The notes beneath the pieces were generated by a model. The model searched no databases and had not been told where the DNA came from. It worked only from the letters and a program-made list of their open reading frames with translations. Both the position numbers and the translations under genes were made by a program. From Roseateles sp. (GTDB taxonomy: Bacteria; Pseudomonadota; Gammaproteobacteria; Burkholderiales; Burkholderiaceae_C), in the NCBI GenBank assembly GCA_016790285.1, contig JAEUPJ010000071.1, positions 1 through 37,888 of the forward strand: a DNA stretch of 37,888 bases, written 5' to 3'. Shown here piece by piece: positions 25,377 to 34,345 of this stretch; the first letter of the stretch is position 1; every line of letters begins with the position of its first letter.

Positions 25377-26372
25377 TCAGGTCGCCCGCACGACGAGTTC
25401 GGTCGGCATGATCTCGCTGGCCGCGCCCTGGCCGGCGATGAGGTCCAGCACCTTGCGCGCGAGCAGCACGCCGCCGTGGTGCCAGTCCTGGCGCACGCTG
25501 GTCAGCGGCGGCGCGAAGCTCTGGGCGGCGGGCGAGTCGTCGTAGCCGATGACCGACACCTGCTCAGGCACGGCCAGGCCCGCGTCGGTAAAGGCGCGCA
25601 CGGCGCCCATGGCGAGCAGGTCGCTGGCCGCGAAGAGCCCGTCGGGCACCTTGGCGCCGCGACCGAGGTTGGCCAGGTGGGACTGCACCGCCGTGAAGCC
25701 CGCACCGAACGTGAAGGCCGCCGGCGTGAGCGTGTGGGCCTTGGCGCCCGCCTTCTTCAGCGCCTTCAGGAAGCCCTGCTGGCGGTCGCGGATCTCGGCG
25801 TGGCGCACGTCGCCCAGGAAGAGCAGCTCGCGCCGGCCGAGGGCCAGCAGCCGCTCGGCTGCGCTGGCACCGCCATGCGCGTTGTCTCCGCCCACGACGA
25901 CCGCGTCCCCCCGCCCATGCTCGGCGCCCCACACCACCAGCGGCAGGCCCATGGCTGCCGCAGACTTGACCGCAGAGCCGTTGGCGCCCTGGCCGAGCAG
26001 GATGACGCCGTCGGCCGACGCCGCCATGCCCTGGCCCGGGCTCTGCAGCGCCGACAGCAGCACGCTGTAGCCACGCGACGTGAGCTCCTGCGTGATACCG
26101 CCGAGCAACTGCAGCGGGTAGGCGTCGGTCATGGGGCGGTCGGTGTCGGGCTGCATCTCCAGCATGACGGCCACCATGTGGCTGCGCCGCAGCCGAAGGT
26201 TGCGCGCGTGGTGGTTGAAGCGGTAGCCCGCGGCCTCGGCCAGCGTCTTGATGCGCTCGCGCGTGGCCGGCGTGACGGACGGGCTGTCGCGCAGCGCGCG
26301 CGAGACGGTGATGGTGGACACGCCGGCCAGCGCGGCGATCTGCTCCATGGTGACCGGCTTGGACTCCGTCAT
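25377..26372 (-). CDS. LacI-family transcriptional regulator
   Basis: This 331-residue regulator has a LacI helix-turn-helix at residues 8-30 (TMEQIAALAGVSTITVSRALRD-like) plus hinge helix. A periplasmic-binding-like sensor domain follows, with GVILLGQGANG, VVVGGDNAHGG, GLFAASDLLAMGAVRAF and VSVIGYDDSPAAQSFAPPLTSV. The last two are hallmarks of GntR/LacI-type sugar or ribonucleoside-binding repressors (GntR-like subgroup). The ATG at 26372 overlaps the rlmJ stop (ATGA), so it is translationally coupled to an rRNA methyltransferase, an unexpected partner. No sugar transport or catabolic genes are in the window; its regulon must be elsewhere. Effector unknown. Confidence 0.9.
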   Translation of the reverse strand: MTESKPVTMEQIAALAGVSTITVSRALRDSPSVTPATRERIKTLAEAAGYRFNHHARNLRLRRSHMVAVMLEMQPDTDRPMTDAYPLQLLGGITQELTSRGYSVLLSALQSPGQGMAASADGVILLGQGANGSAVKSAAAMGLPLVVWGAEHGRGDAVVVGGDNAHGGASAAERLLALGRRELLFLGDVRHAEIRDRQQGFLKALKKAGAKAHTLTPAAFTFGAGFTAVQSHLANLGRGAKVPDGLFAASDLLAMGAVRAFTDAGLAVPEQVSVIGYDDSPAAQSFAPPLTSVRQDWHHGGVLLARKVLDLIAGQGAASEIMPTELVVRAT

Positions 26373-27226
26373 ACCGCCTTTTGTTCGAGCACGTAGTTGG
26401 CACCGTCGTACTGCCCGAGCCGCTCCACCAGCAACGGCAGGCACTCCGCCAGTTCGTCACGCAACGTGAACGGCGGGTTGGCGATGAACATGCCGCTGCC
26501 CATCATCCCGAAGCCGCGCTCGTCCGCCTGCGCCACGGTCAGGCGCACATGCAGCCAGCCCTTCTTGGCGGCGGCGTCGGCGCTGGCCTTCAGGCGCTGC
26601 GCGAGCTGGGTCGATTCGAGCAGCTGCAGCTGCGGGTACCAGACCATCACGACGGTGTCCGCCGCGCGCTCCAGCGCCTCGCGCAGCGCGGTGAGCACCT
26701 TGCCGTAGTCGGTCTTGATCTCGTAGGGCGGGTCCATCAGCAGGGCCGCGCGGCGCGTGGGCGAGGGCAGCTCGGCCTTGATGGCGGCGAAGCCGTCGCG
26801 GTCGCTGACCTGGGTGTTCGGCCGGGCCTCGAGGTAGCTGGCGAGGATGCGGTGGTCGGTCGGGTGCAGCTCGTAGACGCGCAGCCGGTCGGTGTCGCGC
26901 AGCACGAAGTTGGCGATCGCGGGCGAGCCGGGGTACTGGCGCAGCTGGCCGTCGGGGTTGAAGTCGCGCACCAGCTGCACGTAGTCGGCCAGCGCCGCGG
27001 GCAGGCTCTCGACGTCGTCGTAGAGCCGGGCGATGCCGCTGGCGTATTCGCCGTTCTTCTGCGCGTAGCGGCCCTCCACCGAGTAGCCGCCAGCGCCGGC
27101 GTGCGTGTCGATGAGGGTGTAGGGCTTGTCCTTTTCGCCCATGTAGCGCAGCACGCGGGTCAGCACGAGGTGCTTGAGGACGTCGGCATGGTTGCCGGCA
27201 TGGAAGGCGTGGCGGTAGGCGAGCAT
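26369..27226 (-). CDS. rlmJ: 23S rRNA (adenine(2030)-N(6))-methyltransferase RlmJ
   Basis: This 285-residue methyltransferase is close to the 280 residues of E. coli RlmJ. It modifies A2030 of 23S rRNA using SAM. The N-terminus MLAYRHAFHAGNHADVLKHLVL is the conserved RlmJ start, followed by a SAM site near THAGAGGY (41-48) and the catalytic DPPY motif at 165-168. A YELHP segment near 118-122 is also typical. I chose ATG 27226 over an in-frame TTG six codons upstream because it matches the conserved N-terminus exactly. Its last bases overlap the start of the LacI regulator. It is divergent from the ene-reductase gene. Confidence 0.95.
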   Translation of the reverse strand: MLAYRHAFHAGNHADVLKHLVLTRVLRYMGEKDKPYTLIDTHAGAGGYSVEGRYAQKNGEYASGIARLYDDVESLPAALADYVQLVRDFNPDGQLRQYPGSPAIANFVLRDTDRLRVYELHPTDHRILASYLEARPNTQVSDRDGFAAIKAELPSPTRRAALLMDPPYEIKTDYGKVLTALREALERAADTVVMVWYPQLQLLESTQLAQRLKASADAAAKKGWLHVRLTVAQADERGFGMMGSGMFIANPPFTLRDELAECLPLLVERLGQYDGANYVLEQKAV

Positions 27227-27375
27227 GGGGGTGATTGTCGCCAAGGCGGCGGCTTGTGTTTCGTCAAGGCGGCAGCATCTGCGCGGATATCACACTGGCG
27301 AGCAACCGCACGGCCCGCAGGGGCGGCGCGGTCTGCGTAGCCTTCGCGCCCTTGTCTTCCGCCTTGCACCACACC

Positions 27376-28452
27376 ATGCCCACGCTTTTCGACCCCGTTC
27401 GCCTCGGCGACATCCAGCTCGCCAACCGCATCGTCATGGCCCCGCTCACGCGCAACCGCGCGCGCGAACAGGTCGTCGGCGACCTGCACGTCGAGTACTA
27501 CCGCCAGCGCGCCAGCGCCGGGCTGCTCATCACCGAGGCCACGCAGATCCGCCCCGACGGCCAGGGTTATTTCGACACGCCCGGCATCCACAGCCCCGAG
27601 CAGATCGCCGCCTGGAAGCGCGTGACGGACGCCGTTCACGCCGAGGGCGGCAAGATCGTCGTGCAGCTCTGGCACGTCGGCCGCATCTCGGTGAAGCGCC
27701 TGCAGCCGGGTGGCCAGCCGCCGGTGTCGTCCACGAACCGCGCCGCCAAGACGCGCACCTACGCCGCCCACGGCGAGCTGGTGCCCACCGACGAGCCCCG
27801 AGCGCTCACGACGGGCGAGATCCCGCAGCTCATCGCCGACTACGCCCAGGCCGCGAAGAACGCCATCGCCGCGGGCTTCGATGGCGTGGAGGTGCACAGC
27901 GCCAACGGCTACCTGCTGGAGCAGTTCCTGCGCGACAGCGCCAACGACCGCACCGACCGCTACGGCGGCTCCATCGAGAACCGCGCGCGGCTGCTGGTGG
28001 AGGTGATGACGGCCGTGGCCGAAGCCATCGGCCCGGGACGCACGGCGCTGCGCCTGTCGCCGGTCACGCCGGCCAACGACATCGGCCAGGACAGCGACGC
28101 GCAGGCCCTCTTCAACCACGTGGCCGACCAGCTCCAGCCCTTGAAACTGGCCTTCCTGGAAGTCGTGGAAGGCGCCACCGGCGGCCCGCGCGACAACGCG
28201 CCCTTCGACTACGCGGAGCTGCGCCGCCGCTTTGGCGGCCCCTACATCGCCAACAACGGCTACGACCGCGCGATGGCGCTGGAGGCCGTCGCCCAGGGCC
28301 GCGCGGACGCGGTGGCCATCGGCCGGCCGTTCATCAGCAACCCGGATCTCGTCGCCCGCATCCGCGCCGACCTGCCCTGGGCGGCCCCGCAGAAGGAGAC
28401 CTTCTACGGCGGCGGCGCGCAGGGCTACACCGACTACCCGGTAGCGGCCTGA
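27376..28452 (+). CDS. nemA: Old Yellow Enzyme-family alkene reductase (NemA-like)
   Basis: This 358-residue FMN-dependent TIM-barrel reductase acts on activated C=C bonds (N-ethylmaleimide, nitrate esters, enones) using NAD(P)H. Visible residues are Thr25 in MAPLTRNR, Gln97 in VQLWHVGR, the His174/Asn177 pair in VHSANGYL that binds the substrate carbonyl, and Tyr179. FLRDSANDRTDRYGGSIENR is the FMN/phosphate-side signature, with DAVAIGRPFISNPDL near the end of the barrel. The ATG at 27376 fits the usual MPTLFDP start. The gene stands alone, with no nemR-type regulator adjacent, and ends 14 bp before the convergent beta-helix gene. Confidence 0.92.
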   Translation: MPTLFDPVRLGDIQLANRIVMAPLTRNRAREQVVGDLHVEYYRQRASAGLLITEATQIRPDGQGYFDTPGIHSPEQIAAWKRVTDAVHAEGGKIVVQLWHVGRISVKRLQPGGQPPVSSTNRAAKTRTYAAHGELVPTDEPRALTTGEIPQLIADYAQAAKNAIAAGFDGVEVHSANGYLLEQFLRDSANDRTDRYGGSIENRARLLVEVMTAVAEAIGPGRTALRLSPVTPANDIGQDSDAQALFNHVADQLQPLKLAFLEVVEGATGGPRDNAPFDYAELRRRFGGPYIANNGYDRAMALEAVAQGRADAVAIGRPFISNPDLVARIRADLPWAAPQKETFYGGGAQGYTDYPVAA

Positions 28453-28466
28453 TCAACGCCGGCCGT

Positions 28467-29615
28467 TCAGCGCTGGAAGGCACCCGGGCTCGTGGCGGGC
28501 CCGGCCAGCGCCACCGTGCCGCGCGGGTGGCGGTACTCGCGCGTGGGCAGGAGCCGCAGGCCGCCGCCTTCGCCGGCGTCCTGCGCCTTGCCGCGCAGTG
28601 ACGAGCCGGGCTTGAGCCGGTAGTCGTCACGCGCGGCCTGCACGAACTCGTCCCACTCGGCGCTGAAGTTCGCGCGGCGCGTCCAGTAGCCTTCGGCGGC
28701 GAGCTTCGGGCTGCCGACGAGCAGGTTGTTGGCGAGCACCACGTCCGCCTGGCGAGGCGACACGCGCAGCCAGATGCCGCCGCTCGGGCGCTGGTCCACG
28801 AGCGTGTTGTTGACGAGGTAGAGCGCCTGCCTGCTCCACGTGGCGCCCTCGGCGCCGAAGGAGATGACGTGGGCGTTCTCGGTCGTGGAGCTCTGGCCGA
28901 TCAGGTTGCCCATGACGACGGCCACGCCGCCGTTGGCGAACTCCAGCTCGTAGCTCGCCCGCCCGCCGATCTCGTCGGTGAGGCGGTTGTAGAGGATGTG
29001 GTTGAGCGCCGCGCGGCTCTTGAGCAGGTGGCCGTGCAGGCCGTGGTGGAACCAGCTGCCGCTGACGGCCAGCCGCCCGATGGCGCCGACGTAGAGGTTG
29101 TGCGTGCGGCCGTCGCCGGGCAGGATGGCACCGAAGTCGCAGTCGACGATGTCGAGTTCGATGCTCGCGTCGTTGGCCGAGAGCAGGCCGTTCTCGTTGT
29201 CGCGGAAGCTGCAGTCCACCAGCGTCAGCGAGCCGGCCTCCAGCCGGATGCCCGCGCCGTTGCGGTCGGGCACACGGGCGCCGAGGAAGTCGAACCCCTC
29301 GATGCGCTGGCGCCGCCCGGTCGTCACGAACAGCCCCTTGCCCTGCACCTGCGCCCCCGCCCCGATGACGCGCACGCGCCCGCCCACGGCGCGCAGGGTC
29401 AGGTCGTGCTGGGGCCAGGCAGCGACGTCGGCCACGTAGTCGCCGGCATCCACCTCGATGACGCTGCCGTCACGCGCCTGGCGGGCCGCGGCAGCCAGGG
29501 ACTTCAGCGCGCGCGCCGGGCCCACCTGCAGCACGGGGCCGGCCGGCGCGGCCCGCAAGGCGCCCCACGGCAGCAGCCCGGCGGCGGCCAGCAGCTCGCG
29601 GCGGCGTGGCGTCAT
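28467..29615 (-). CDS. Exported right-handed parallel beta-helix protein
   Basis: This 382-residue protein has an N-terminal Tat-like signal (MTPRRRELLAAAGLLPWGALRA, with RRREL in place of the classic RRxFL). After cleavage near residue 22, it carries repeats typical of a right-handed beta-helix: SVIEVDAGDY, LTLRAVGGRVRVIG, RQRIEGFDF, LTLVDCSFRDNENGLL, IELDIVDCDFG and QALYLVNNTLVD. Such folds occur in pectate lyases, polysaccharide lyases and CASH-type carbohydrate-binding proteins. I see no clear catalytic set, so the activity is unknown. Start ATG 29615 overlaps the stop of the MOSC gene (ATGA), so it is co-translated with it. Confidence 0.78.
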   Translation of the reverse strand: MTPRRRELLAAAGLLPWGALRAAPAGPVLQVGPARALKSLAAAARQARDGSVIEVDAGDYVADVAAWPQHDLTLRAVGGRVRVIGAGAQVQGKGLFVTTGRRQRIEGFDFLGARVPDRNGAGIRLEAGSLTLVDCSFRDNENGLLSANDASIELDIVDCDFGAILPGDGRTHNLYVGAIGRLAVSGSWFHHGLHGHLLKSRAALNHILYNRLTDEIGGRASYELEFANGGVAVVMGNLIGQSSTTENAHVISFGAEGATWSRQALYLVNNTLVDQRPSGGIWLRVSPRQADVVLANNLLVGSPKLAAEGYWTRRANFSAEWDEFVQAARDDYRLKPGSSLRGKAQDAGEGGGLRLLPTREYRHPRGTVALAGPATSPGAFQR

Positions 29616-30178
29616 GCCTTCTTCTTCATCTTGGCCTTGAACAGCTCCACGATGCCCACCTCGCGCGGCCCCGGCAGCAGCTCGAAGGCCTGGCCGGCGG
29701 CGAGGCTGCCCTCGCGCTTGACCGACAGGTAGAAGCCGCAGTAGCCGCTTTGCGCCATCAGCTTGGCGGCCTGGTTGAAGCCCATGTGGGCGTTGAACTT
29801 GAAGCAGGGATAGCGCGGCTCGGACACGACCAGCTCACAGTCCGGGAAGCGCAGCACGTCACCGATCCAGACCTGGCTCTCCAGCAGCCCGGCCAGCGTG
29901 AGGTTCTCGCCGCAGTCGCCGGGCTGCAGCTCGCCCGCCACCCTGGCCTGGCCGCGCACGGTCTGCCAGAAGGCGTAGTGCGCCTGCGGGTAGGCATACA
30001 CCGCCTTGCTCAGGCCGCCGTGCACGCTGGGGTCGGCCTGCTCGTCGCCCGCCAAGCCGAGCGGCCCGACGGCGACGGCACCGTCGCGGGCACGCTTGCG
30101 AATGCCCGAGGCGAGGGTCTCGCCATTGGTGGCCGTGAAGTGTTCGACGCGGGCGGTGTTGACGCTGAGCAGCTGCAT
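29612..30178 (-). CDS. MOSC domain protein (YiiM-like)
   Basis: This 188-residue MOSC protein contains GLAGDEQADPSVHGG near 41-55, GDCGENLTL near 87-95, and SEPRYPCFKF near 119-128, with Cys125 the conserved MOSC cysteine that can carry molybdenum-cofactor sulfur or bind the metal. The C-terminal part (KREGSLAAGQAFELLPG) matches YiiM-type proteins, which take part in molybdenum-dependent detoxification of N-hydroxylated bases. The ATG at 30178 gives the conserved MQLLSVNTARVEHF start. It is the first gene of a two-gene unit with the Tat beta-helix protein, with no molybdoenzyme beside it. Confidence 0.85.
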   Translation of the reverse strand: MQLLSVNTARVEHFTATNGETLASGIRKRARDGAVAVGPLGLAGDEQADPSVHGGLSKAVYAYPQAHYAFWQTVRGQARVAGELQPGDCGENLTLAGLLESQVWIGDVLRFPDCELVVSEPRYPCFKFNAHMGFNQAAKLMAQSGYCGFYLSVKREGSLAAGQAFELLPGPREVGIVELFKAKMKKKA

Positions 30179-30277
30179 GGGGCGCGATTGTCCAGGACGC
30201 AGTCGGCATGTTCGCCTACACGGCCCCGCGCGACCGGCCCCTAGGCTTGCGGCCCAAAACGTCGAAAGGGGAGACGC

Positions 30278-31537
30278 ATGAACGCTCTGGACACCGGCGC
30301 CCGCATCTGGGCCGGTCTCGCCGTGGCGCCGTCCAGCGGGCTGATGTTCGTCGTCGGCGTGCTGCTGGCCGGTGCCCTGGCGGGTGAATTCATTGCCGCC
30401 ACGACCCGGCTGCCGCGCGTGGTGGGCTACACCCTGGCCGGCTGCGTGGCAGCGGCCTTCGGCCATGGCGTGGGCATGCCGATGTCCGGCGCCGCGCAGA
30501 CGGTGACCGACCTGGCCCTGGGCCTGCTGCTCTTCGAGATCGGCAGCCGCGTGCACCTGCGCTGGCTGCGCCGCAACCCGGGCCTGGCGGCCACGAGCCT
30601 GCTGGAGGCGCTGCTCAGTGCCCTCGCGGTGGCGGTGGTGCTGCGGCTGTTCGACGTGAGCTGGCAGACCGCCATCGCCTGCGCCATCCTGGCCATGCCG
30701 GCGCCTGCGGCGGTGTCCGGGCGCGTGTCGCTGGAGCTGGGCGCTGAGGGTCAGGTCACGCAGCGGGCTTCGCTGCTCACCGCGATGAACACGCTGTATG
30801 CCGTGGTGGCGCTCACGCTGATGCGAACCTGGTGGGCGGCGGACGATGGCGGCAGCCTCTCCGAGGCGCTTGCGGGCCTGGCCGTTTCCCTCCTGACCAC
30901 CGCCGGGCTGGCCTCGCTGCTGGCCGGGGCCGTCTACCTGGTGGCGCGCCGGCTGGACCTGCGCAACGAAAGCGCCGTGCTGCTGCTGTTCGGCCTGGTG
31001 GCCTTCGCCATCGTCGCGGCCCGCGCCATCGGGGTGTCCACGCTGCTCATGCCGCTGCTGGCGGGCCTGCTGCTGCGCAACACCAGCGAGCGCCCGTGGG
31101 TGTGGCCGCGCCACTTCGGCACCTCGGGCGGCGCGCTGGTGCTGATGCTCTTCGTCATCGTCGGCTCCGCGTGGTCGCCGCAGGTGCTGGTGGCCGGTGG
31201 CTTTGCGGCCCTGGCCCTGATGGCGGCGCGCTTCGTGGCCAAGACGGTCACCATCGTCGCGCTCGCCCCCTGGGCCAAGGCGAGCTGGCGCCAGGGGCTG
31301 GCGCTGTCCATCACGATGACGCCGCTGTCGGCCACGGCCCTGGTCATGCTCAGCGAGCTGATGCGCGCCGAGCCGGAACTCGCCGCAGGTGCCGCCCCCA
31401 TCATCCTGGCCAGCATCGCGGTGCTGGAGCTGATCGGTCCCATCGCCGTGCAGTTCGCGCTGCGCCTGGCTGGCGAGCTGCCCCCCGCGCCCGCAAGGCG
31501 CCATCGCAAGGCCACTGGCCAGGAGGACCGCGCATGA
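30278..31537 (+). CDS. CPA2-family cation:proton antiporter
   Basis: This 419-residue inner-membrane protein has about 12 hydrophobic segments. The N-terminal half contains [15 protein letters not shown] and [17 protein letters not shown], the CPA2 pattern in which the acidic pair region follows an EIG/EIGS helix. The second half contains [15 protein letters not shown] and [13 protein letters not shown], and a short charged C-terminal tail ([12 protein letters not shown]) ends the protein. No TrkA-N/RCK domain is present, so it is not a full KefB/KefC. It probably exchanges Na+ or K+ for H+. Its stop overlaps the YbdK gene start (ATGA). GAAAGGGGAGACGC before the ATG gives a good ribosome-binding site. 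Confidence 0.85.
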   Translation: MNALDTGARIWAGLAVAPSSGLMFVVGVLLAGALAGEFIAATTRLPRVVGYTLAGCVAAAFGHGVGMPMSGAAQTVTDLALGLLLFEIGSRVHLRWLRRNPGLAATSLLEALLSALAVAVVLRLFDVSWQTAIACAILAMPAPAAVSGRVSLELGAEGQVTQRASLLTAMNTLYAVVALTLMRTWWAADDGGSLSEALAGLAVSLLTTAGLASLLAGAVYLVARRLDLRNESAVLLLFGLVAFAIVAARAIGVSTLLMPLLAGLLLRNTSERPWVWPRHFGTSGGALVLMLFVIVGSAWSPQVLVAGGFAALALMAARFVAKTVTIVALAPWAKASWRQGLALSITMTPLSATALVMLSELMRAEPELAAGAAPIILASIAVLELIGPIAVQFALRLAGELPPAPARRHRKATGQEDRA

Positions 31538-32652
31538 GCCTCGGCGTCTTTGCCCAATCGCAGCCGCTCACGCTCGGCGTGGAGCTGGAACTGCAGATCG
31601 TCAACAGCGACGACTACGACCTCGCGCCCGTCTCGGGCGACCTGCTGCGCCTGATGGAAAAGCGCAGCATCCCCGGCGATGTGAAGCCGGAGATCACGAG
31701 CAGCATGATCGAGCTGTCCACCGGCGTGTGCGCGGACTTCAACCAGGTGGTGTCGGAGCTGGGCCAGATCCGCGACGCCCTGGTGGACTGCGCCGAGACG
31801 CTGGACGTGGCCCTGTGCGGCGGCGGCACGCACCCCTTCCAGCACTGGACGCGCCGGCGCATCTTCGAGACGCCGCGCTTTCACGAGCTGTCCTCGCTGT
31901 ACGGCTACCTCTCCAAGCAGTTCACGGTGTTCGGCCAGCACGTGCACATCGGCTGCCCGAGCGCGGACGAGGCCCTGGTGCTGCTGCACGGCATGAGCCG
32001 TTTCATCCCGCACCTGATCGCGCTGGCCGCGTCGTCGCCCTTCGTGCAGGGCGAGGACACGGGCTTCGACTCCGCGCGGCTGAACTCCGTCTTCGCCTTC
32101 CCCTTGAGCGGCCGCGCACCCTTCGTGCAGACCTGGTCCGACTTCGAGGTCTTCTTCGGCAAGATGACCCGCACCGGCGTGGTCTCGGGCATGAAGGACT
32201 TCTACTGGGACATCCGCCCCAAGCCCGAGTTCGGCACCATCGAGGTCCGCGTGCTGGACACGCCGCTGACCATCGAGAAGGCCGCGGCACTCGCCGGCTT
32301 CATCCAGTGCCTGGGCCGCTGGCTCACGCGGGAGAAGCCGTTCAAGCTCAGCGAGGACGACTACCTGCCCTACACCTTCAACCGCTTCCAGGCCTGCCGC
32401 TTCGGGCTGGACGGCACCTTCGTCGACCCCGAGACCGGCGAGCACCGCGTGCTGCGCGACGACCTCAACCAGGTGCTGGCGCGCCTGGAGGGCCACGCCA
32501 GCGACCTGCACGCCGAGGCCGCGCTGCAGATCCTGCGGCGCGAGATCAACGGCATGGGCAACGATGCCGCCTGGCTGCGCCATGTCGAGGACGAGCAGCA
32601 CCTGCTGCCCGAGGTCGTGCGACGCGCGGCGATGCGCTGGCACGGGCGGTAA
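31534..32652 (+). CDS. YbdK family carboxylate-amine ligase
   Basis: This 372-residue member of the glutamate-cysteine ligase type-2 (GCS2) family forms an amide between a carboxylate and an amine with ATP hydrolysis. E. coli YbdK has weak gamma-glutamylcysteine ligase activity. Family motifs are [10 protein letters not shown] near 14-23, [14 protein letters not shown] near 50-63, GGGTHPFQ near 93-100, FGQHVHIG near 131-138, and [20 protein letters not shown] near 230-249. The start overlaps the antiporter stop, so the two are translationally coupled, an odd pair for a cytoplasmic ligase and a membrane antiporter. The natural substrate is unknown. Confidence 0.9.
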   Translation: MSLGVFAQSQPLTLGVELELQIVNSDDYDLAPVSGDLLRLMEKRSIPGDVKPEITSSMIELSTGVCADFNQVVSELGQIRDALVDCAETLDVALCGGGTHPFQHWTRRRIFETPRFHELSSLYGYLSKQFTVFGQHVHIGCPSADEALVLLHGMSRFIPHLIALAASSPFVQGEDTGFDSARLNSVFAFPLSGRAPFVQTWSDFEVFFGKMTRTGVVSGMKDFYWDIRPKPEFGTIEVRVLDTPLTIEKAAALAGFIQCLGRWLTREKPFKLSEDDYLPYTFNRFQACRFGLDGTFVDPETGEHRVLRDDLNQVLARLEGHASDLHAEAALQILRREINGMGNDAAWLRHVEDEQHLLPEVVRRAAMRWHGR

Positions 32653-32673
32653 GGGCTGAGGGAGACTGGGGGC

Positions 32674-32704
32674 TTGACCTTCCCACGTGTCAGGCCGGCA
32701 CAGT
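32674..32704 (+). promoter_or_regulatory. CueR/MerR-type promoter of the copper chaperone
   Basis: TTGACC (32674-32679) is followed by an unusually long 19-bp spacer and CACAGT (32699-32704), with the start codon 35 bp further on. The spacer opens with TTCCCACG, as in known CueR sites (TTGACCTTCCC), and has a partial dyad. A 19-bp spacer is a hallmark of promoters activated by MerR-family regulators, so copper- or silver-responsive activation by CueR is likely. The regulator gene is not in the window. Confidence 0.6.
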
Positions 32705-32738
32705 GGCATCGTCATTCCCTGTCCCGACGGAGCCTTCC

Positions 32739-32957
32739 ATGATCGACTTCCACGTTCCAGACATGAGCTGCGGCCACTGCGTGCGCGCCATCGGCGCCGC
32801 GCTGCAGGCCTGCGACAGCCAGGCGCGCTTCGACATCGACCTCGCCACGCACCGCGTGCGCATCACCCAGGCGCAGGCCGACGCCGCCACGCTGGCCGCC
32901 GCCATCAGGGAGGCCGGCTACACGCCCGAACCGATGGCGGCGTCCGAACAGGGCTGA
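32739..32957 (+). CDS. Heavy-metal-associated (HMA) copper chaperone, CopZ-like
   Basis: This 72-residue single-domain HMA protein has the metal-binding motif MSCGHC (Cys11 and Cys14) after strand 1 (IDFHVPD), with a ferredoxin-like fold continuing through HRVRITQ and IREAGYTPEP. It should bind Cu(I) and deliver it to a P-type ATPase. No copA lies nearby, so it works with an ATPase encoded elsewhere. The promoter just upstream looks like a CueR target. The gene is monocistronic and is followed by a 140-bp stretch with no features before rtcB (opposite strand). Confidence 0.92.
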   Translation: MIDFHVPDMSCGHCVRAIGAALQACDSQARFDIDLATHRVRITQAQADAATLAAAIREAGYTPEPMAASEQG

Positions 32958-33098
32958 CGGCCGCGCCCCGGCCCTTGACATGTGGCCCGGCCCTGGCCGC
33001 CCCAACGCAGCGGCCGCCACGGTCGCCAGTGCCACTGCGAGGGCTGCAATCGGTTCAGCTGGGTGAGGTAGGCGGCGGTCCTGTTCAGGATCGCGGCG

Positions 33099-34325
33099 TC
33101 ATCCCTTGACGCACACCACCTGCTTCAAGGTGTGGACCACGTCGACCAGGTCTGCCTGTGCCGCCATGACCGCGTCGATGTCCTTGTAGGCCGCGGGCGT
33201 CTCGTCGAGCACGTCCTTGTCCTTGCGGCACTCGACACCTTCGGTCGCGGCGCGGTGGTCGGCCAGGGTGAACTGACGCTTGGCGTCGCCACGGCTCATC
33301 ACGCGGCCCGCGCCGTGCGAGCACGACTCGAACGACGCCGGGTTGCCCTTGCCGCGCACGATGTAGCTGCGCGCGCCCATGCTGCCCGGGATGATGCCCA
33401 GCTGCCCCTTCTTCGCGCTCACGGCACCCTTGCGGGTCAGGTAGACGTCCTGGCCGAAGTGGGTCTCCTTCTGCACGTAGTTGTGGTGGCAGTTCACCGC
33501 CTCGATGTGGCTTTGGAAGTTCTTGCGGATCACGGTCTTGGCTGCTTCGATCACGCGGCGCATCATCACCTCGCGGTTCAGCGCGGCGAACTTCTGCGCC
33601 CAGCCGACCGCGCGCACGTAGTCGCCGAAGTAGCGGCTGCCCTCTTCGAAGTACGCGAGGTCGCGGTCGGGCAGGTTGGCGTTGTTGCGCATCGCGTCCT
33701 GCCTGGCCAGCTCGATGAACATCGTGCCGATGGCGTTGCCCACACCGCGCGAGCCCGAGTGCAGCATGAACCACACCGCGCCCTCTTCATCCAGGCAGAC
33801 CTCGATGAAGTGGTTGCCGGTGCCCAGCGTTCCCAGGTGCACACGGTGGTTCGTCTTCTCCAGCTTCGGGTAGCTGCGGCACAGCTCGGTGAACTCGGGC
33901 TCGAGCTCGGCCCACGCGGTGTCGACCGAGCCCGGCACCTTGCCCCACGCGCCGGGGTCGCGTGCGCCGGGCGCCCGGCCATGCGGTACCGCGCGCTCGA
34001 TGGCCGAGCGCAGCGGCGCCAGGTTGTCGGGCAGGTCTTGGGCCTTCAGCGTGGTCTTGCAGGCGATCATGCCGCAGCCGATATCCACGCCCACCGCGGC
34101 CGGGATGATGGCGCGGATGGTCGGGATCACCGAGCCGACGGTGGCGCCGATGCCGAAGTGCACGTCAGGCATCGCGGCGATGTGCTTGAAGACGATGGGC
34201 AGACGCGCCGCGTTGGTGAGCTGGCGCTTGGCTTCGTCTTCCACCGGCACGCCGCGCGTCCACATCTTGAGTGGCACGCCGCCCGGCACGGGTTCTTCGA
34301 TGTAGTTGATTTCGGGCGTTTCCAT
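33099..34325 (-). CDS. rtcB: tRNA-splicing/RNA-repair ligase RtcB
   Basis: This 408-residue RNA ligase joins 2',3'-cyclic phosphate (or 3'-phosphate) ends to 5'-OH ends using GTP and Mn2+. Metal ligands visible are the Asp and Cys in VGVDIGCGM near 79-85, His172 in GTGNHFIE, His189 in MLHSGSRG and His281 in NCHHNYVQKE. His337 in CSHGAGRVMSR is the guanylated residue, and the terminal CVKG is conserved. It matches E. coli RtcB over its length. I prefer ATG 34325, preceded by GGAG at 9-nt spacing, to ATG 34340, whose ribosome site would be buried in an 11-bp hairpin. It is the last gene of a minus-strand unit with a slipin, tRNA-like RNAs and a PcfJ-like gene. No rtcA or rtcR is visible. Confidence 0.97.
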   Translation of the reverse strand: METPEINYIEEPVPGGVPLKMWTRGVPVEDEAKRQLTNAARLPIVFKHIAAMPDVHFGIGATVGSVIPTIRAIIPAAVGVDIGCGMIACKTTLKAQDLPDNLAPLRSAIERAVPHGRAPGARDPGAWGKVPGSVDTAWAELEPEFTELCRSYPKLEKTNHRVHLGTLGTGNHFIEVCLDEEGAVWFMLHSGSRGVGNAIGTMFIELARQDAMRNNANLPDRDLAYFEEGSRYFGDYVRAVGWAQKFAALNREVMMRRVIEAAKTVIRKNFQSHIEAVNCHHNYVQKETHFGQDVYLTRKGAVSAKKGQLGIIPGSMGARSYIVRGKGNPASFESCSHGAGRVMSRGDAKRQFTLADHRAATEGVECRKDKDVLDETPAAYKDIDAVMAAQADLVDVVHTLKQVVCVKG

Positions 34326-34345
34326 GTTGGGATTCTCCATGTCCA

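Noticed and set aside
34326-34340. Upstream ATG for rtcB at 34340
   Set aside because: The ribosome site would lie in an 11-bp hairpin; ATG 34325 has GGAG at good spacing outside the stem.
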